Assembly (NCBI RefSeq): GCF_004519545.1
Contig: NZ_SDKM01000003.1
Span: 165,868-229,867, forward strand
Reading direction: 5' to 3'
DNA from: Nocardioides guangzhouensis
GTDB lineage: Bacteria; Actinomycetota; Actinomycetes; Propionibacteriales; Nocardioidaceae
Length of the DNA: 64,000 bases
Shown: in pieces, positions 18,237 through 26,535 of the stretch
Layout: every line of letters starts with the position of its first letter
How positions within the stretch are numbered: the first letter of the stretch is position 1
Program-made: the position numbers and the translations under genes
Notes under the pieces: generated by a model
Told to the model about the DNA's origin: nothing
Databases searched by the model: none
What the model saw: only the letters and a program-made list of their open reading frames with translations

Positions 18237-18404
18237 ATGGCGGCGATGAAGCCGCGGACGGGCGACGGTCCGCTGGAGGTCACCAAGGAGGGACGCGGCA
18301 TCGTGATGCGCGTCCCGCTCGAAGGAGGTGGCCGCCTCGTTGTCGAGCTGAACGCCGACGAGGCCGGAGCTCTCGGTGACGCGCTCAAGGACGTCACCGG
18401 CTGA
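18237..18404 (+). CDS. DUF3117 small conserved protein
   Basis: A 55-residue protein starting MAAMKPRTGDGPLEVTKEGR and continuing with RVPLEGGGRLVVELNADEAGALGDAL. It matches the highly conserved actinobacterial DUF3117 family, whose function is unknown. An AGGAAGAGG ribosome site lies 9 bases upstream. A GATAAT-like hexamer at 18177-18182 could be its -10. It ends one base before the leucyl aminopeptidase start, so the two are probably coupled. Confidence 0.92.
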   Translation: MAAMKPRTGDGPLEVTKEGRGIVMRVPLEGGGRLVVELNADEAGALGDALKDVTG

Positions 18405-18405
18405 C

Positions 18406-20001
18406 GTGCCCACGGGAGTCGACGACATTTCGAACAACACCGCCGGTCGCACTGCCGACCAGGTTCCCGACCAGGTAGTACCTCCCACGTTCTCGTGGAC
18501 GGGATCGCCGCTGCACGCCCTCGACGCCGACATCGGCGCCGACGGCGGGGTGGTGGTGGCGCTGCCGGTGCTGCCCGCCGACGGGGGCGACGAGGACGGC
18601 ACCAGCGGTCCGGCGCTGGGCCCCGGTGCCGCGGACCTCGGTGACGCGCTCGGCATCGACCTGCTGGCAGCGCTCGACCACCACGGTGCGACCGGCAAGC
18701 CGGGCGAGGTGCACCGGCACCCGGTGCTCGGCCACGAGGGCGTGCGCGAGGTCGCGCTGGTCGGTGTCGGTGACCTGGGGACCGACGCGTTCCGGCTGGC
18801 CGGTGCCGCGCTGGCCCGCTCGGTCCGTGACCGCGAGGCGGTCGCGACGACGCTGCCCGGGCTCGCCGACGACGCGGCCCTGCGCGGCTTCGTGGTGGGC
18901 CTGACCCTGGCCTCGTTCGGCTTCCACGTGCGGTCGAACGGCCCGAGGAGCAGGCCCGTCGGCCGCGTGCTGCTGGCCGGTGACGGGTCGAGACAACCGG
19001 TGGTCGACAAGGCGGTGGCGGTCGCGGGCGCCGGGTGGCGCGCGCGGTTCCTGGCCACGGTGCCGTCGAACATCAAGAACCCTGCCTGGCTCGCCGATCA
19101 GGCGGTCGCGGCGGCGGGGGAGACCGGGCTGAAGGTCACGGTCTGGGACGAGAAGCAGCTGGCCAAGGAGGGCTTCGGCGGCATCCTCGCCGTCGGCTCC
19201 GCCTCGGCCACGCCGCCGCGGCTGGTCCGGCTCGACCACACTCCGACGAGGTCCGGCCGCAAGACGCACGGCCACGTCGTGCTGGTCGGCAAGGGGATCA
19301 CGTTCGACACCGGTGGCCTCTCGATCAAGCCGGGCGAGGCGATGGTCAACATGAAGCGCGACATGACCGGGGGCGCGGTCGTGATCGCGACCATGGCGGC
19401 GCTGGCCGCGCTCGACGTGCCGGTCCGCGTCACCGGCCTGGTCGCGGCCGCGGAGAACGCCATCGGCGGCGCGTCGTTCCGGCCGGGTGACGTGATCACC
19501 CACTACGGCGGCCGCACCACCGAGGTCACCAACACCGACGCCGAGGGGCGCCTGGTGATGGCCGACGCGCTCGCCTACGCCGTCGACAGGATCAAGCCGG
19601 ACGCCCTGGTCGACGTGGCCACCCTGACCGGCGCGATGAAGGTGGCGCTGGGGCTGCGCACCGGCGGCTACTTCGCCGACCACGAGGGGCTGGCCGCCGC
19701 GATCGCGGCCGCCTCGGCCGCCTCCGGCGAGCGCCTGTGGCGGATGCCGCTGCACGAGGAGTACGGCGAGCTGATCGAGTCGAAGGTCGCCGACGCCGAC
19801 AACGCGGGCGGCGGTCCGGGCGCGATCACCGCCGCCCTGTTCCTGCAGCCGTTCACCGGCGACGTGCCGTGGGCCCACCTCGACATCGCCTCGGTCGGCG
19901 ACGCCGTGAGCGACTGGGCCGAGTGGACCGCCGGCCCCACCGGATTCGGCACCCGCGTGCTGCTCCACTGGCTCGAGGACGACCCCCTGGGAGGGCTGTG
20001 A
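18406..20001 (+). CDS. pepA: Leucyl aminopeptidase PepA (M17)
   Basis: A 531-residue cytosolic aminopeptidase with dinuclear metal site. The M17 signature is intact: VLVGKGITFDTGGLSIKP (Lys and Asp ligands), NMKRDMTGGA (Asp), and NTDAEGRLVMADAL (the family signature with Asp, Glu and Arg). The C-terminal HLDIA and GPTGFGTR are also typical. I place the start at GTG 18406, directly after the DUF3117 stop; an in-frame ATG at 18376 would overlap that gene by 29 bases. The stop overlaps the next start (TGATG). Confidence 0.93.
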   Translation: MPTGVDDISNNTAGRTADQVPDQVVPPTFSWTGSPLHALDADIGADGGVVVALPVLPADGGDEDGTSGPALGPGAADLGDALGIDLLAALDHHGATGKPGEVHRHPVLGHEGVREVALVGVGDLGTDAFRLAGAALARSVRDREAVATTLPGLADDAALRGFVVGLTLASFGFHVRSNGPRSRPVGRVLLAGDGSRQPVVDKAVAVAGAGWRARFLATVPSNIKNPAWLADQAVAAAGETGLKVTVWDEKQLAKEGFGGILAVGSASATPPRLVRLDHTPTRSGRKTHGHVVLVGKGITFDTGGLSIKPGEAMVNMKRDMTGGAVVIATMAALAALDVPVRVTGLVAAAENAIGGASFRPGDVITHYGGRTTEVTNTDAEGRLVMADALAYAVDRIKPDALVDVATLTGAMKVALGLRTGGYFADHEGLAAAIAAASAASGERLWRMPLHEEYGELIESKVADADNAGGGPGAITAALFLQPFTGDVPWAHLDIASVGDAVSDWAEWTAGPTGFGTRVLLHWLEDDPLGGL

Positions 20002-20345
20002 TGAAGGGCCTGACCGTCCGCTGGTCCCTCGCCGACGCGCCGGCCGACGTGGCCGAGCTCCTCGCGACGTACGTCGCGGACACCTCGCACGCCCGGTTCA
20101 CCGGAAAGGACGGCCTGGGCTTCAAGACCTGGCGGATGCGCCCGGGGGAGTGGTTCGAGGGCTGCTACGTCTTCGCCTCCGACGAGGCGCGGGCGGAGTT
20201 CCAGGAGTCCTTCGTCGCCACTGCCGCGGAGTCGCCGGGCTCGCAGATCATCGGCAGCGCGCCGGTGCTCATCGAGCCGTGCGAGGTCGTGGCCATCGCC
20301 GAGGGCAAGGACGGCTTCGCCGCCAGCCCGCGCGCGGAGGCCTGA
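20001..20345 (+). CDS. Small alpha/beta-barrel (YdhR-like) protein
   Basis: A 114-residue protein coupled to pepA by a TGATG overlap. GLGFKTWRMRPGEWFEGCYVF followed by the helix DEARAEFQESF resembles dimeric YdhR/antibiotic-monooxygenase-like ferredoxin folds, where a short strand with GGxYLF precedes a helix. No catalytic residues can be named. The function is unknown; the fold suggestion is weak and based on pattern only. Confidence 0.65.
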   Translation: MKGLTVRWSLADAPADVAELLATYVADTSHARFTGKDGLGFKTWRMRPGEWFEGCYVFASDEARAEFQESFVATAAESPGSQIIGSAPVLIEPCEVVAIAEGKDGFAASPRAEA

Positions 20346-20369
20346 CCCCGGTCGGACCGGCCCCCGGGG

Positions 20370-21023
20370 TCAGTCGCCCTCCGGGACCCAGACCTTCCGG
20401 GCGGCCAGCAGGCCGTCGCCGACGGGGAGCAGCACCGGCACCAGACCGTCGTCCGCGGCCACAGCGCGGCCCAGCTCGCGGATCGCGACCGTCTCCTCGT
20501 CCCGCTGCGCCGGGTCGGCGACCCGGTCGTGCCACAGGGCGTTGTCGAAGGCGACCACGCCACCGGGGCGCAACAGCCGCAGCGACTCGCCGAGGTAGTC
20601 GGCGTACTCCCGCTTGTCGCCGTCGCAGAACACGAGGTCGTAGTGGCCGTCGGTCAGCCGCGGCAGCACGTCGAGGGCCGCGCCCGAGATGGTGCGGATC
20701 CGGTTGGAGGCGATGCCCGCGTCGCTGAAGGTCTGCCGGGCCAGGCGCTGGTGCTCGGCCTCGATGTCGACGGTGGTGAGCACGCCGTCCGACCGCATGC
20801 CGCGCAGCAGCCACAGGCCCGACACGCCGGTGCCGGTGCCGACCTCGACCACCGCTCGCGCGTCGAGCACGGACGCGAGGAAGCGCAGGGCAGCGCCGCC
20901 GCCGGAGCCGATCGGCACCACGCCGACCTCCTCGGCGCGGGCACGGGCCGCTGAGAGCACGTCGTCCTCGGCCACGAACTCCTCGGCGTAGGACCAGCTG
21001 GCGGGCTTGATCGTGGTGGGAAT
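20370..21023 (-). CDS. SAM-dependent O-methyltransferase (Rv1220c-like) with apparent ATT start
   Basis: A class I methyltransferase of about 217 residues in the catechol-O-methyltransferase-like family. Motif I is VVEVGTGTGVSGLWLL, followed by TTVDIEAEHQRLA, YDLVFCDGDKREY and a metal/substrate segment LRPGGVVAFDNALW. It is divergent from sigE, exactly as Rv1220c is in Mycobacterium tuberculosis. The start is unusual: a perfect AGGAGG is followed by CC, ATC, ATT, CCC. No ATG, GTG or TTG occurs in frame until about 21249, inside the sigE leader. ATT at 21021-21023, five bases after AGGAGG, is the best-spaced start. The substrate is unknown. Confidence 0.87.
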   Translation of the reverse strand: MPTTIKPASWSYAEEFVAEDDVLSAARARAEEVGVVPIGSGGGAALRFLASVLDARAVVEVGTGTGVSGLWLLRGMRSDGVLTTVDIEAEHQRLARQTFSDAGIASNRIRTISGAALDVLPRLTDGHYDLVFCDGDKREYADYLGESLRLLRPGGVVAFDNALWHDRVADPAQRDEETVAIRELGRAVAADDGLVPVLLPVGDGLLAARKVWVPEGD

Positions 21024-21271
21024 GATGGCCTCCTGGGCTCGTACGACGCGCCGTTGCGGCGACCTTACCGCGTGGGAACCGCGTGTTGCCGGAGCGTGGA
21101 TCGGGAACAGGCAGGGCGCTGGATTCGTTCTCCGACGGAGAGGACCGGCGTCCCGGCAGCACCGGTGCAGACCGGGTTCAAAGGAAGCAGGAGGCTCGGC
21201 GTTCAGGGTTCTCTCAGCAGCAGTCCCTACGGTCAGAGAGGTCACAGTTGAGACGACGTCGCGAGAAGGAG
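21024..21271. promoter_or_regulatory. Divergent O-methyltransferase/sigE promoter region
   Basis: A 248-base non-coding span between the two divergent genes. Reading frames cross it, but none has family-like sequence. It must carry promoters for both sides. GAGAAGGAG at 21262-21270 is the sigE ribosome site. I cannot assign confident -35/-10 boxes; GGTTCTCTCA near 21210 is a possible element only. Mycobacterial sigE is known to have several promoters here. Confidence 0.5.
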
Positions 21272-21856
21272 ATGCCCGTGGCATCCGACGCACCCGTGGT
21301 CCCCAGCTGGGAGGAGATCGTCGCCCAGCACTCGGATCGCGTCTACCGCCTCGCCTACCGCCTCACCGGGAACGCCGCCGATGCCGAGGACCTCACCCAG
21401 GACGTCTTCGTGCGGGTCTTCCGCTCGCTCTCGACGTACACCCCCGGCACCTTCGAGGGCTGGCTGCACCGGATCACCACGAACCTGTTCCTCGACCAGG
21501 CCCGCCGCAAGCAGCGGATCCGGTTCGATGCGCTGTCCGACGAGCGGGCCGCGCGGCTGACCAGCGACACCACCCCGCACGGCCACGTCGACGACCGCAT
21601 GTTCGACGACGACGTCGAGCGGGCCCTGGCCCAGCTGCCCCCCGACTTCCGTGCCGCTGTCGTGCTCTGCGACATCGAGGGCCTGTCCTACGAGGAGATC
21701 GCCGAGATCCTCGACGCGAAGCTGGGGACGGTCCGCTCCCGTATCCACCGCGGCCGGGCGATGCTGCGCAAGGAGCTGGCGCACCGCGCCCCGAGCGAGG
21801 GCCGGGTCCGGTACGCCGGGCCGCACCCGACCGGGACCCCGGAGGCGGTCCGGTGA
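21272..21856 (+). CDS. sigE: ECF sigma factor SigE
   Basis: A 194-residue ECF sigma factor. Region 2 is visible as [32 protein letters not shown] and continues to [22 protein letters not shown]. Region 4 is [29 protein letters not shown] plus [18 protein letters not shown]. It directs RNA polymerase to envelope-stress promoters. The following two genes, an anti-sigma factor and HtrA, are the same order as mycobacterial sigE-rseA-htrA. ATG 21272 with GAGAAGGAG is chosen; the frame is open further upstream, and mycobacterial SigE does have alternative starts. Confidence 0.94.
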   Translation: MPVASDAPVVPSWEEIVAQHSDRVYRLAYRLTGNAADAEDLTQDVFVRVFRSLSTYTPGTFEGWLHRITTNLFLDQARRKQRIRFDALSDERAARLTSDTTPHGHVDDRMFDDDVERALAQLPPDFRAAVVLCDIEGLSYEEIAEILDAKLGTVRSRIHRGRAMLRKELAHRAPSEGRVRYAGPHPTGTPEAVR

Positions 21857-22380
21857 TCGGGCATGTCGGCAACCGGGTCAGTGCCCTCGTCGACGGCCAG
21901 CTCCCCGCGGCGGAGTCCGAGCGGCTGTGGGCGCACGTGCACACCTGTCACACCTGCCGGTTCGCCGTCGAGCGCGAGGGCTGGGTGAAGACCCGGGTGT
22001 CCGAGCTCGGCCTGGCCGGCCCGCAGCCGTGCGCTCCCGGTCACCTGACCGGCAGCCTGGCCCGGGTGACCGCCCTCGGCTGGCCGGAGCCCGAGATCGA
22101 GCCCGCCCACGACCGGCGCCGCCTCATGGCCGCTGCGATCGGGGTCGGATCGGTCGGCGCCGCGTTCATCGGCGTGTTCGCGATGACCGTGCCCGCTGCC
22201 CAGACCCCGGGCCTGGACCGGCGCCTCCCGACCACCTCCCTGACCCGACCCTCCGAGTCCGGTTCCCAGGGCGGCCAGGACACCACCGGTGCCCGTGAAG
22301 GCCGCCCGGCCCGGCAGCTCCGGCTGGGCACCACCGCCTCCGCGCGGCTCGCCCTGGCCGTCACCCCCGAGTCGAAGTGA
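21853..22380 (+). CDS. rseA: RseA-like zinc-binding anti-sigma factor
   Basis: A 175-residue protein overlapping sigE by four bases (GTGA). The N-terminal zinc anti-sigma motif HVHTCHTC (His-x3-Cys-x2-Cys) lies near residue 30, after the helix [20 protein letters not shown] typical of zf-HC2 domains. A membrane helix ([20 protein letters not shown]) follows near residue 95, with a polar Pro/Ser/Gly-rich outer tail. It would hold SigE inactive at the membrane until proteolysis or redox change. Cotranscription and coupling with sigE and htrA support this. Confidence 0.9.
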   Translation: MIGHVGNRVSALVDGQLPAAESERLWAHVHTCHTCRFAVEREGWVKTRVSELGLAGPQPCAPGHLTGSLARVTALGWPEPEIEPAHDRRRLMAAAIGVGSVGAAFIGVFAMTVPAAQTPGLDRRLPTTSLTRPSESGSQGGQDTTGAREGRPARQLRLGTTASARLALAVTPESK

Positions 22381-23900
22381 GTGAGAATCACGCCGTGAAC
22401 GACCAGCAGCAGTCCGGACCCGAGCGCCCCGACGAGCCCGCCGACGTCGAGCACACGCTCCGGCTGCCGGGCGAGCAGGCCCAGCAGCAGGCACCGCAGC
22501 AGGCCCAGCAGCAGGCGCCGCAGCAGGCCCAGCAGCAGGCCCAGCAGCAGGCCCAGCAGCAGGCGCCGCAGCAGGCGCCGCAGGGCTACCCGCAGTACGG
22601 CCAGTACGGCCAGCAGCCCTACGGCCGGTACGGCGCACAGCAGCAGGGGGCGCACGCCCAGCAAGGGGCGCCGTCGTACGTCCCGTCCGGCCCCGCGTCG
22701 TACTCCCCGACCCAGCAGCAGGGCCGCGTCTACCCGCAGCCGTACGCCGGCTACGGCACCGCGGGCCCGTCGTACCCCCAGGCGGAGCGCAAGGAGAAGC
22801 GCCGTGGCGCCCTCTGGCCGGTCGCCGTGCTCGCGCTGGTGGTCGGCCTGGTCGGCGGTGCCGTCGGCGGGGCGGTCGTCGACCAGTGGCAGGAGGCCAC
22901 CCAGGACCCCGGCCGCACCAGCGGTGGGCTGGCCGACGTCGACACGGTCTCCAAGGCGCCGCTGCCCGCCGACAACGGCAGCATCGCGGCGGTCGCGAAG
23001 AAGACCCTGCCGAGCACCGTACAGATCATCGCCAAGACCGGCGGCGACGAGAGCAGCGGCGCCACCGGCTCCGGCTTCTTCCTCGACAGCCAGGGCCACG
23101 TCGTCACCAACAACCACGTGGTCGCCGAGGCCGCCGACGGAGGCGAGATCGAGGTCATCGACCAGGCAGGCAAGCGGTACCCCGCGACGGTGGTCGGCCG
23201 CAGCCCGATCTACGACCTGGCGGTGCTCTACCTGAAGAACCCGCCGAAGGACATCAAGCCGGCCTCGCTCGGCAACTCCACCAACCTCCAGATCGGTGAG
23301 GGTGTCGTGGCGATCGGCTCGCCGCTCGGCCTGAGCAGCACCGTCACCTCCGGCATCGTCAGCGCGCTCGACCGGCCGGTGACCACCGGCGGCGACGCCA
23401 ACAACGTCGCGTCGTACATCAACGCCGTGCAGACCGACGCCGCGATCAACCCGGGCAACTCCGGTGGCCCGCTGGTCGACATGCGCGGCCAGGTCGTCGG
23501 CGTGAACTCCGCGATCGCCACCACCGGCGGCAGCCTCGGCGGCGAGTCCGGCAACATCGGCGTCGGGTTCGCGATCCCGATCGAGCAGGTCAAGGTCACC
23601 GCCGACCAGATCCTCAAGGACGGCGAGGCGCGGTACCCCGTGATCGGTGCTTCCGTGGACAGCGACGGCTCCGGCGACGGCGCCCACATCAAGGATGTCG
23701 AGAAGGGCAGCCCGGCCGAGCAGGCCGGCCTCGAGAAGGGCGACGTGGTCACCGCGCTGAACGACCGTGCGGTCACCGACAGCCCGACCCTGATCGTCGC
23801 GATCCGCTCGCACCTGCCCGGTGACGAGGTCACCCTCACCGTCGACCGCGACGGCCAGACCAAGAAGCTCCAGGTCACCCTGGACTCGAAGGTCGGCTGA
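22377..23900 (+). CDS. htrA: HtrA/DegP-like membrane serine protease
   Basis: A 507-residue protein. A Gln/Ala/Tyr/Pro-rich cytoplasmic N-terminus (residues 1-140) precedes one membrane helix (LWPVAVLALVVGLVGGAVGG). The trypsin-like domain has the triad His in VVTNNHVVAEA, Asp in SPIYDLAVLYL and Ser in NPGNSGGPLVDM. A C-terminal PDZ domain follows (KGSPAEQAGLEKGDVVTALNDRAV). It degrades or refolds damaged exported proteins and belongs to the SigE stress locus. The GTG start overlaps the rseA stop. The glutamine-rich part is encoded by a variable tandem repeat. Confidence 0.94.
   Translation: MSENHAVNDQQQSGPERPDEPADVEHTLRLPGEQAQQQAPQQAQQQAPQQAQQQAQQQAQQQAPQQAPQGYPQYGQYGQQPYGRYGAQQQGAHAQQGAPSYVPSGPASYSPTQQQGRVYPQPYAGYGTAGPSYPQAERKEKRRGALWPVAVLALVVGLVGGAVGGAVVDQWQEATQDPGRTSGGLADVDTVSKAPLPADNGSIAAVAKKTLPSTVQIIAKTGGDESSGATGSGFFLDSQGHVVTNNHVVAEAADGGEIEVIDQAGKRYPATVVGRSPIYDLAVLYLKNPPKDIKPASLGNSTNLQIGEGVVAIGSPLGLSSTVTSGIVSALDRPVTTGGDANNVASYINAVQTDAAINPGNSGGPLVDMRGQVVGVNSAIATTGGSLGGESGNIGVGFAIPIEQVKVTADQILKDGEARYPVIGASVDSDGSGDGAHIKDVEKGSPAEQAGLEKGDVVTALNDRAVTDSPTLIVAIRSHLPGDEVTLTVDRDGQTKKLQVTLDSKVG
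22486..22583 (+). repeat. CAG-rich tandem repeat in htrA
   Basis: Repeated CAGCAGGCSCCG/CAGCAGGCCCAG units encode QQAP and QQAQ. Near-identical in-frame units suggest replication slippage and strain-to-strain length variation. Confidence 0.9.
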
Positions 23901-23922
23901 GCCGCATCCCCGGGGGCAGCAG

Positions 23923-24008
23923 GATTCCCCGGTCGACCGGGGAAACCCGTGCCTGTCAGGGAAAGCATTGCCTGACAAGCGACAGATTCCCCGGTCGCCC
24001 GGGGAATC
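23923..24008. repeat. 86-bp triple-hairpin repeat, copy B
   Basis: Outer ends GATTCCCCGG and CCGGGGAATC. It contains a perfect 20-base palindrome at 23925-23944, a 7-bp stem at 23954-23960/23971-23977, and a perfect 10-bp stem at 23985-23994/23999-24008 with loop TCGC. It lies between convergent htrA and the 24031-24462 gene. It has the same length as copy A (6041-6126) and appears inverted relative to it. Confidence 0.88.
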
Positions 24009-24030
24009 ATCCGGCAGGGGTGACGACCGG

Positions 24031-24462
24031 TCAGTCGGCGCGGTAGCGGGGGTCGACGTCCTCGGCGTCGATGCCGAGCAGCTCGGCGACCTGCTCGACG
24101 ACGATCGTCAGCACCAGGGCCTCGAGCTCCTCGCGGGTGGCGCCGCGCTGCTCGATCGGGCGGCGGAACAGCACCAGCCGGCTCGGGTTGCCGCCGGTGC
24201 CGCGGATCAGCGACGAGAGCGGGACGGTGTCGTCGTCCCAGTCGTCGGGGATCAGCGGCGTGTCCTCGACGGCGTACTCGACCAGCCCCAGCCGGTCGTG
24301 CCAGCGCTCGTCGACGTCGGTGACGATCCCGAGCACCAGCTTGTCGAACTGCGCGCGCCGGTCGGGCTGCGGGCGCACCACGCGCTGCCCCGGCGCGGTG
24401 GCCGGCAGCACCCCCGGTCCCCGTGGTCCGCGCCCCCGCCGGTCCCTGATCCTCGACCTCAC
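24031..24462 (-). CDS. Degenerate zincin-like metallopeptidase-family protein (Rv3259-like)
   Basis: A 143-residue protein of the DUF1025/metallopeptidase family by its layout: Arg-rich N-terminus, FDKLVLGIVTDVDERW, VEYAVEDTPLIPDDW, and RLVLFRRPIEQRGATREELEALV. Where catalytic members carry a HExxH zinc motif, this protein reads VVEQVAELLGID, so both His residues are missing and peptidase activity is unlikely. I recall that actinobacterial relatives next to DUF3499 genes share this loss. It is divergent from the DUF3499 gene, as Rv3259 is from Rv3258c, and convergent with htrA across the 86-bp repeat. Confidence 0.8.
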   Translation of the reverse strand: MRSRIRDRRGRGPRGPGVLPATAPGQRVVRPQPDRRAQFDKLVLGIVTDVDERWHDRLGLVEYAVEDTPLIPDDWDDDTVPLSSLIRGTGGNPSRLVLFRRPIEQRGATREELEALVLTIVVEQVAELLGIDAEDVDPRYRAD

Positions 24463-24511
24463 ACCGCGAGCCTAATCGGGGCGTGCTCGGGTCCCGGGTA
24501 GCGTCTCCCAC

Positions 24512-24886
24512 GTGAACCCAGCACGTCGTTGTTCGCGGACTGCGTGCGGCCGCGCGGCGGTCGCCACGCTGACCTACGTGTACGCCGACCAGACCGCCGT
24601 GCTGGGCCCGCTGGCGACGTACGCCGAGCCGCACGCCTACGACCTCTGCGACTCCCACAGCGAGCGGCTCAGCGCCCCGCGCGGCTGGGAGGTCATGCGC
24701 CTGGCGCCCGACCCGTCGACGCTGGAGCCGTCCAGCGACGACCTGCTCGCGCTGGCCGACGCCGTCCGTGAGGCCGCCCGCCCGGTGCCCGCCCCGCAGC
24801 CCATCGGTCTCGCCGGCGTGGAGCCGCTGGACACGATCCGCGAGGGCACCCGGCGCGGCCACCTGCGGGTCCTCACCACGGACTGA
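24512..24886 (+). CDS. DUF3499 family protein
   Basis: A 124-residue protein with conserved RRCSRTACGRAAVATLTYVY, ADQTAVLGPLATYAEPHAYD and LCDSHSERL. The Cys and His pairs (CxxxxC ... CxxH) look like a small zinc-binding site. It matches the actinobacterial DUF3499 family (Rv3258c), whose function is unknown. It precedes manB in the same direction, as in mycobacteria. The start is GTG at 24512. Confidence 0.88.
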   Translation: MNPARRCSRTACGRAAVATLTYVYADQTAVLGPLATYAEPHAYDLCDSHSERLSAPRGWEVMRLAPDPSTLEPSSDDLLALADAVREAARPVPAPQPIGLAGVEPLDTIREGTRRGHLRVLTTD

Positions 24887-24963
24887 CCCGACAGTGGTGC
24901 CGACCGCCGATGGCTCCGCCGGCCGCCTGACGGCACCGGGCCTCGCCGACTAGGCTCCCGACC

Positions 24964-26367
24964 ATGCCGGACACCGAGCCCGACACGCAGCCCGCCAGCT
25001 CCACGCTGGACCCCACGAACCTCGACGCCGTCTTCAAGGCCTACGACGTCCGCGGGCTGGTCGGCTCCCAGGTCGACGAGGAGCTGGCCCGTGCGGTCGG
25101 CATCGCGTTCGTGGCCGAGGTCGGGGCCCGGACCGTGGTGGTCGGCCACGACATGCGTGAGTCCTCGCCTGCGCTGGCCGGCGCCTTTGCCCAGGGAGCG
25201 ACCGACGCCGGCGCCGACGTGGTGATGATCGGGCTGGCCTCGACCGACCAGCTGTACTTCGCCTCCGGACATCTCGGGCACCCGGCGGCGATGTTCACCG
25301 CCAGCCACAACCCCGCGACGTACAACGGGATCAAGCTGTGCCGCTCCAGCGCCGCCCCGGTCGGTCGCGACTCCGGCCTGGCCGCGATCCGCGACCGGGT
25401 CGCCGCGGGCGCGACCGTCCGTGCCGGTACGCCGGGCCAGCTCACGCACACCGACGTGCTCGCGGCGTACGCCGCGCACCTGCTGTCCCTGGCCCCGGTG
25501 CGGGGTCGCCGGCTCAAGGTGGTGGTCGACGCCGGCAACGGCATGGCGGGGTACACCACGCCGGCGGTGTTCGGCCGGCTCGGAGACGTCGTGGACCTGG
25601 TCCCGCTGTACTTCGAGCTCGACGGCACCTTCCCGAACCACGAGGCCAACCCGATCGACCCGGACAACCTGGTCGACCTCCAGAAGCGCGTGGTCGCCGA
25701 GGGCGCCGACATCGGGCTGGCCTTCGACGGGGACGCCGACCGCTGCTTCCTCGTCGACGAGCAGGGCGGGCTCGTGTCGCCGTCGACGCTCACCGCGCTG
25801 ATCGCCGCCCGCGAGCTGGCCCGCGAGCCCGGCGCCACCGTGATCCACAACCTGATCACCTCGCGCGCGGTGCCGGAGATCGTCACCGAGCTCGGCGGCA
25901 CCCCGGTCCGCACCCGGGTCGGGCACTCCTTCATCAAGACCACGATGGCCGAGACCGGCGCGATCTTCGGCGGCGAGCACAGCGGCCACTTCTACTTCCG
26001 CGACTTCTGGCGCGCCGACTCCGGGATGCTGGCGGCGCTGCACGCGCTGGCCGCGCTCGCCGAGACCGACCAGCCGCTGACCGCGCTGCTCGCCGACTAC
26101 GAGCGGTACGTCGTCTCCGGCGAGATCAACTCCACCGTCGCCGACCAGGCGGCGGTGCTGGCCGAGCTCCGGGCGACGTACGGCGAGCGGCCGGGTGTGA
26201 CGGTCGACGAGCTGGACGGCCTGACCTTCGCCCACGAGGACTGGTGGTTCAATGTTCGCGCCTCGAACACCGAGCCGCTGCTCCGCCTCAACGCGGAGGG
26301 CGCCGACGCGGCGACGATGGCCACCATCCGTGACGACGTACTCACCGTGATCAGGAGAGACCAGTGA
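24964..26367 (+). CDS. manB: Phosphomannomutase/phosphoglucomutase ManB
   Basis: A 467-residue alpha-D-phosphohexomutase that interconverts mannose-6- and mannose-1-phosphate for GDP-mannose and glycan synthesis. Motifs: AYDVRG near residue 27, phosphoserine loop FTASHNPATYNGIK near 110, metal loop AFDGDADRCFLVD near 258, sugar-binding GGEHSGHFYF near 338, and phosphate-binding VRASNTEPLLRLN near the end. Position after DUF3499 and before the SIS/TobH-like gene matches mycobacterial Rv3257c (pmmA). The stop overlaps the following Trm112-like start. Confidence 0.94.
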   Translation: MPDTEPDTQPASSTLDPTNLDAVFKAYDVRGLVGSQVDEELARAVGIAFVAEVGARTVVVGHDMRESSPALAGAFAQGATDAGADVVMIGLASTDQLYFASGHLGHPAAMFTASHNPATYNGIKLCRSSAAPVGRDSGLAAIRDRVAAGATVRAGTPGQLTHTDVLAAYAAHLLSLAPVRGRRLKVVVDAGNGMAGYTTPAVFGRLGDVVDLVPLYFELDGTFPNHEANPIDPDNLVDLQKRVVAEGADIGLAFDGDADRCFLVDEQGGLVSPSTLTALIAARELAREPGATVIHNLITSRAVPEIVTELGGTPVRTRVGHSFIKTTMAETGAIFGGEHSGHFYFRDFWRADSGMLAALHALAALAETDQPLTALLADYERYVVSGEINSTVADQAAVLAELRATYGERPGVTVDELDGLTFAHEDWWFNVRASNTEPLLRLNAEGADAATMATIRDDVLTVIRRDQ

Positions 26368-26528
26368 ACCTCGACAAGCAGCTGCTCGACATCATCGTGT
26401 GCCCGGACTGCCACGGCAGCCTGGTCGCCGAGGGCGAGGAGCTGGTCTGCCAGGGATGCGGGCTCGCCTACCCGGTGCGCGACGACATCCCCGTGCTCCT
26501 GGTCGACGAGGCCCGGAAGCCCTCCTGA
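26364..26528 (+). CDS. Trm112-like zinc-ribbon protein
   Basis: A 54-residue protein overlapping the manB stop (GTGA). It opens NLDKQLLDIIVCPDCHGSL and has a second pair CQGCGLAYPVRDDIPVLL, forming a four-cysteine zinc ribbon typical of the Trm112/YcaR family. Eukaryotic Trm112 activates methyltransferases; bacterial roles are poorly known. The tight coupling with manB and the SIS-like gene suggests coordinated expression. Confidence 0.9.
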   Translation: MNLDKQLLDIIVCPDCHGSLVAEGEELVCQGCGLAYPVRDDIPVLLVDEARKPS

Positions 26529-26535
26529 GGCACCG

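Noticed and set aside
22486..22583. Possible CRISPR-like repeat array
   Set aside because: Units are contiguous in-frame CAG-rich codons within htrA, without spacers.
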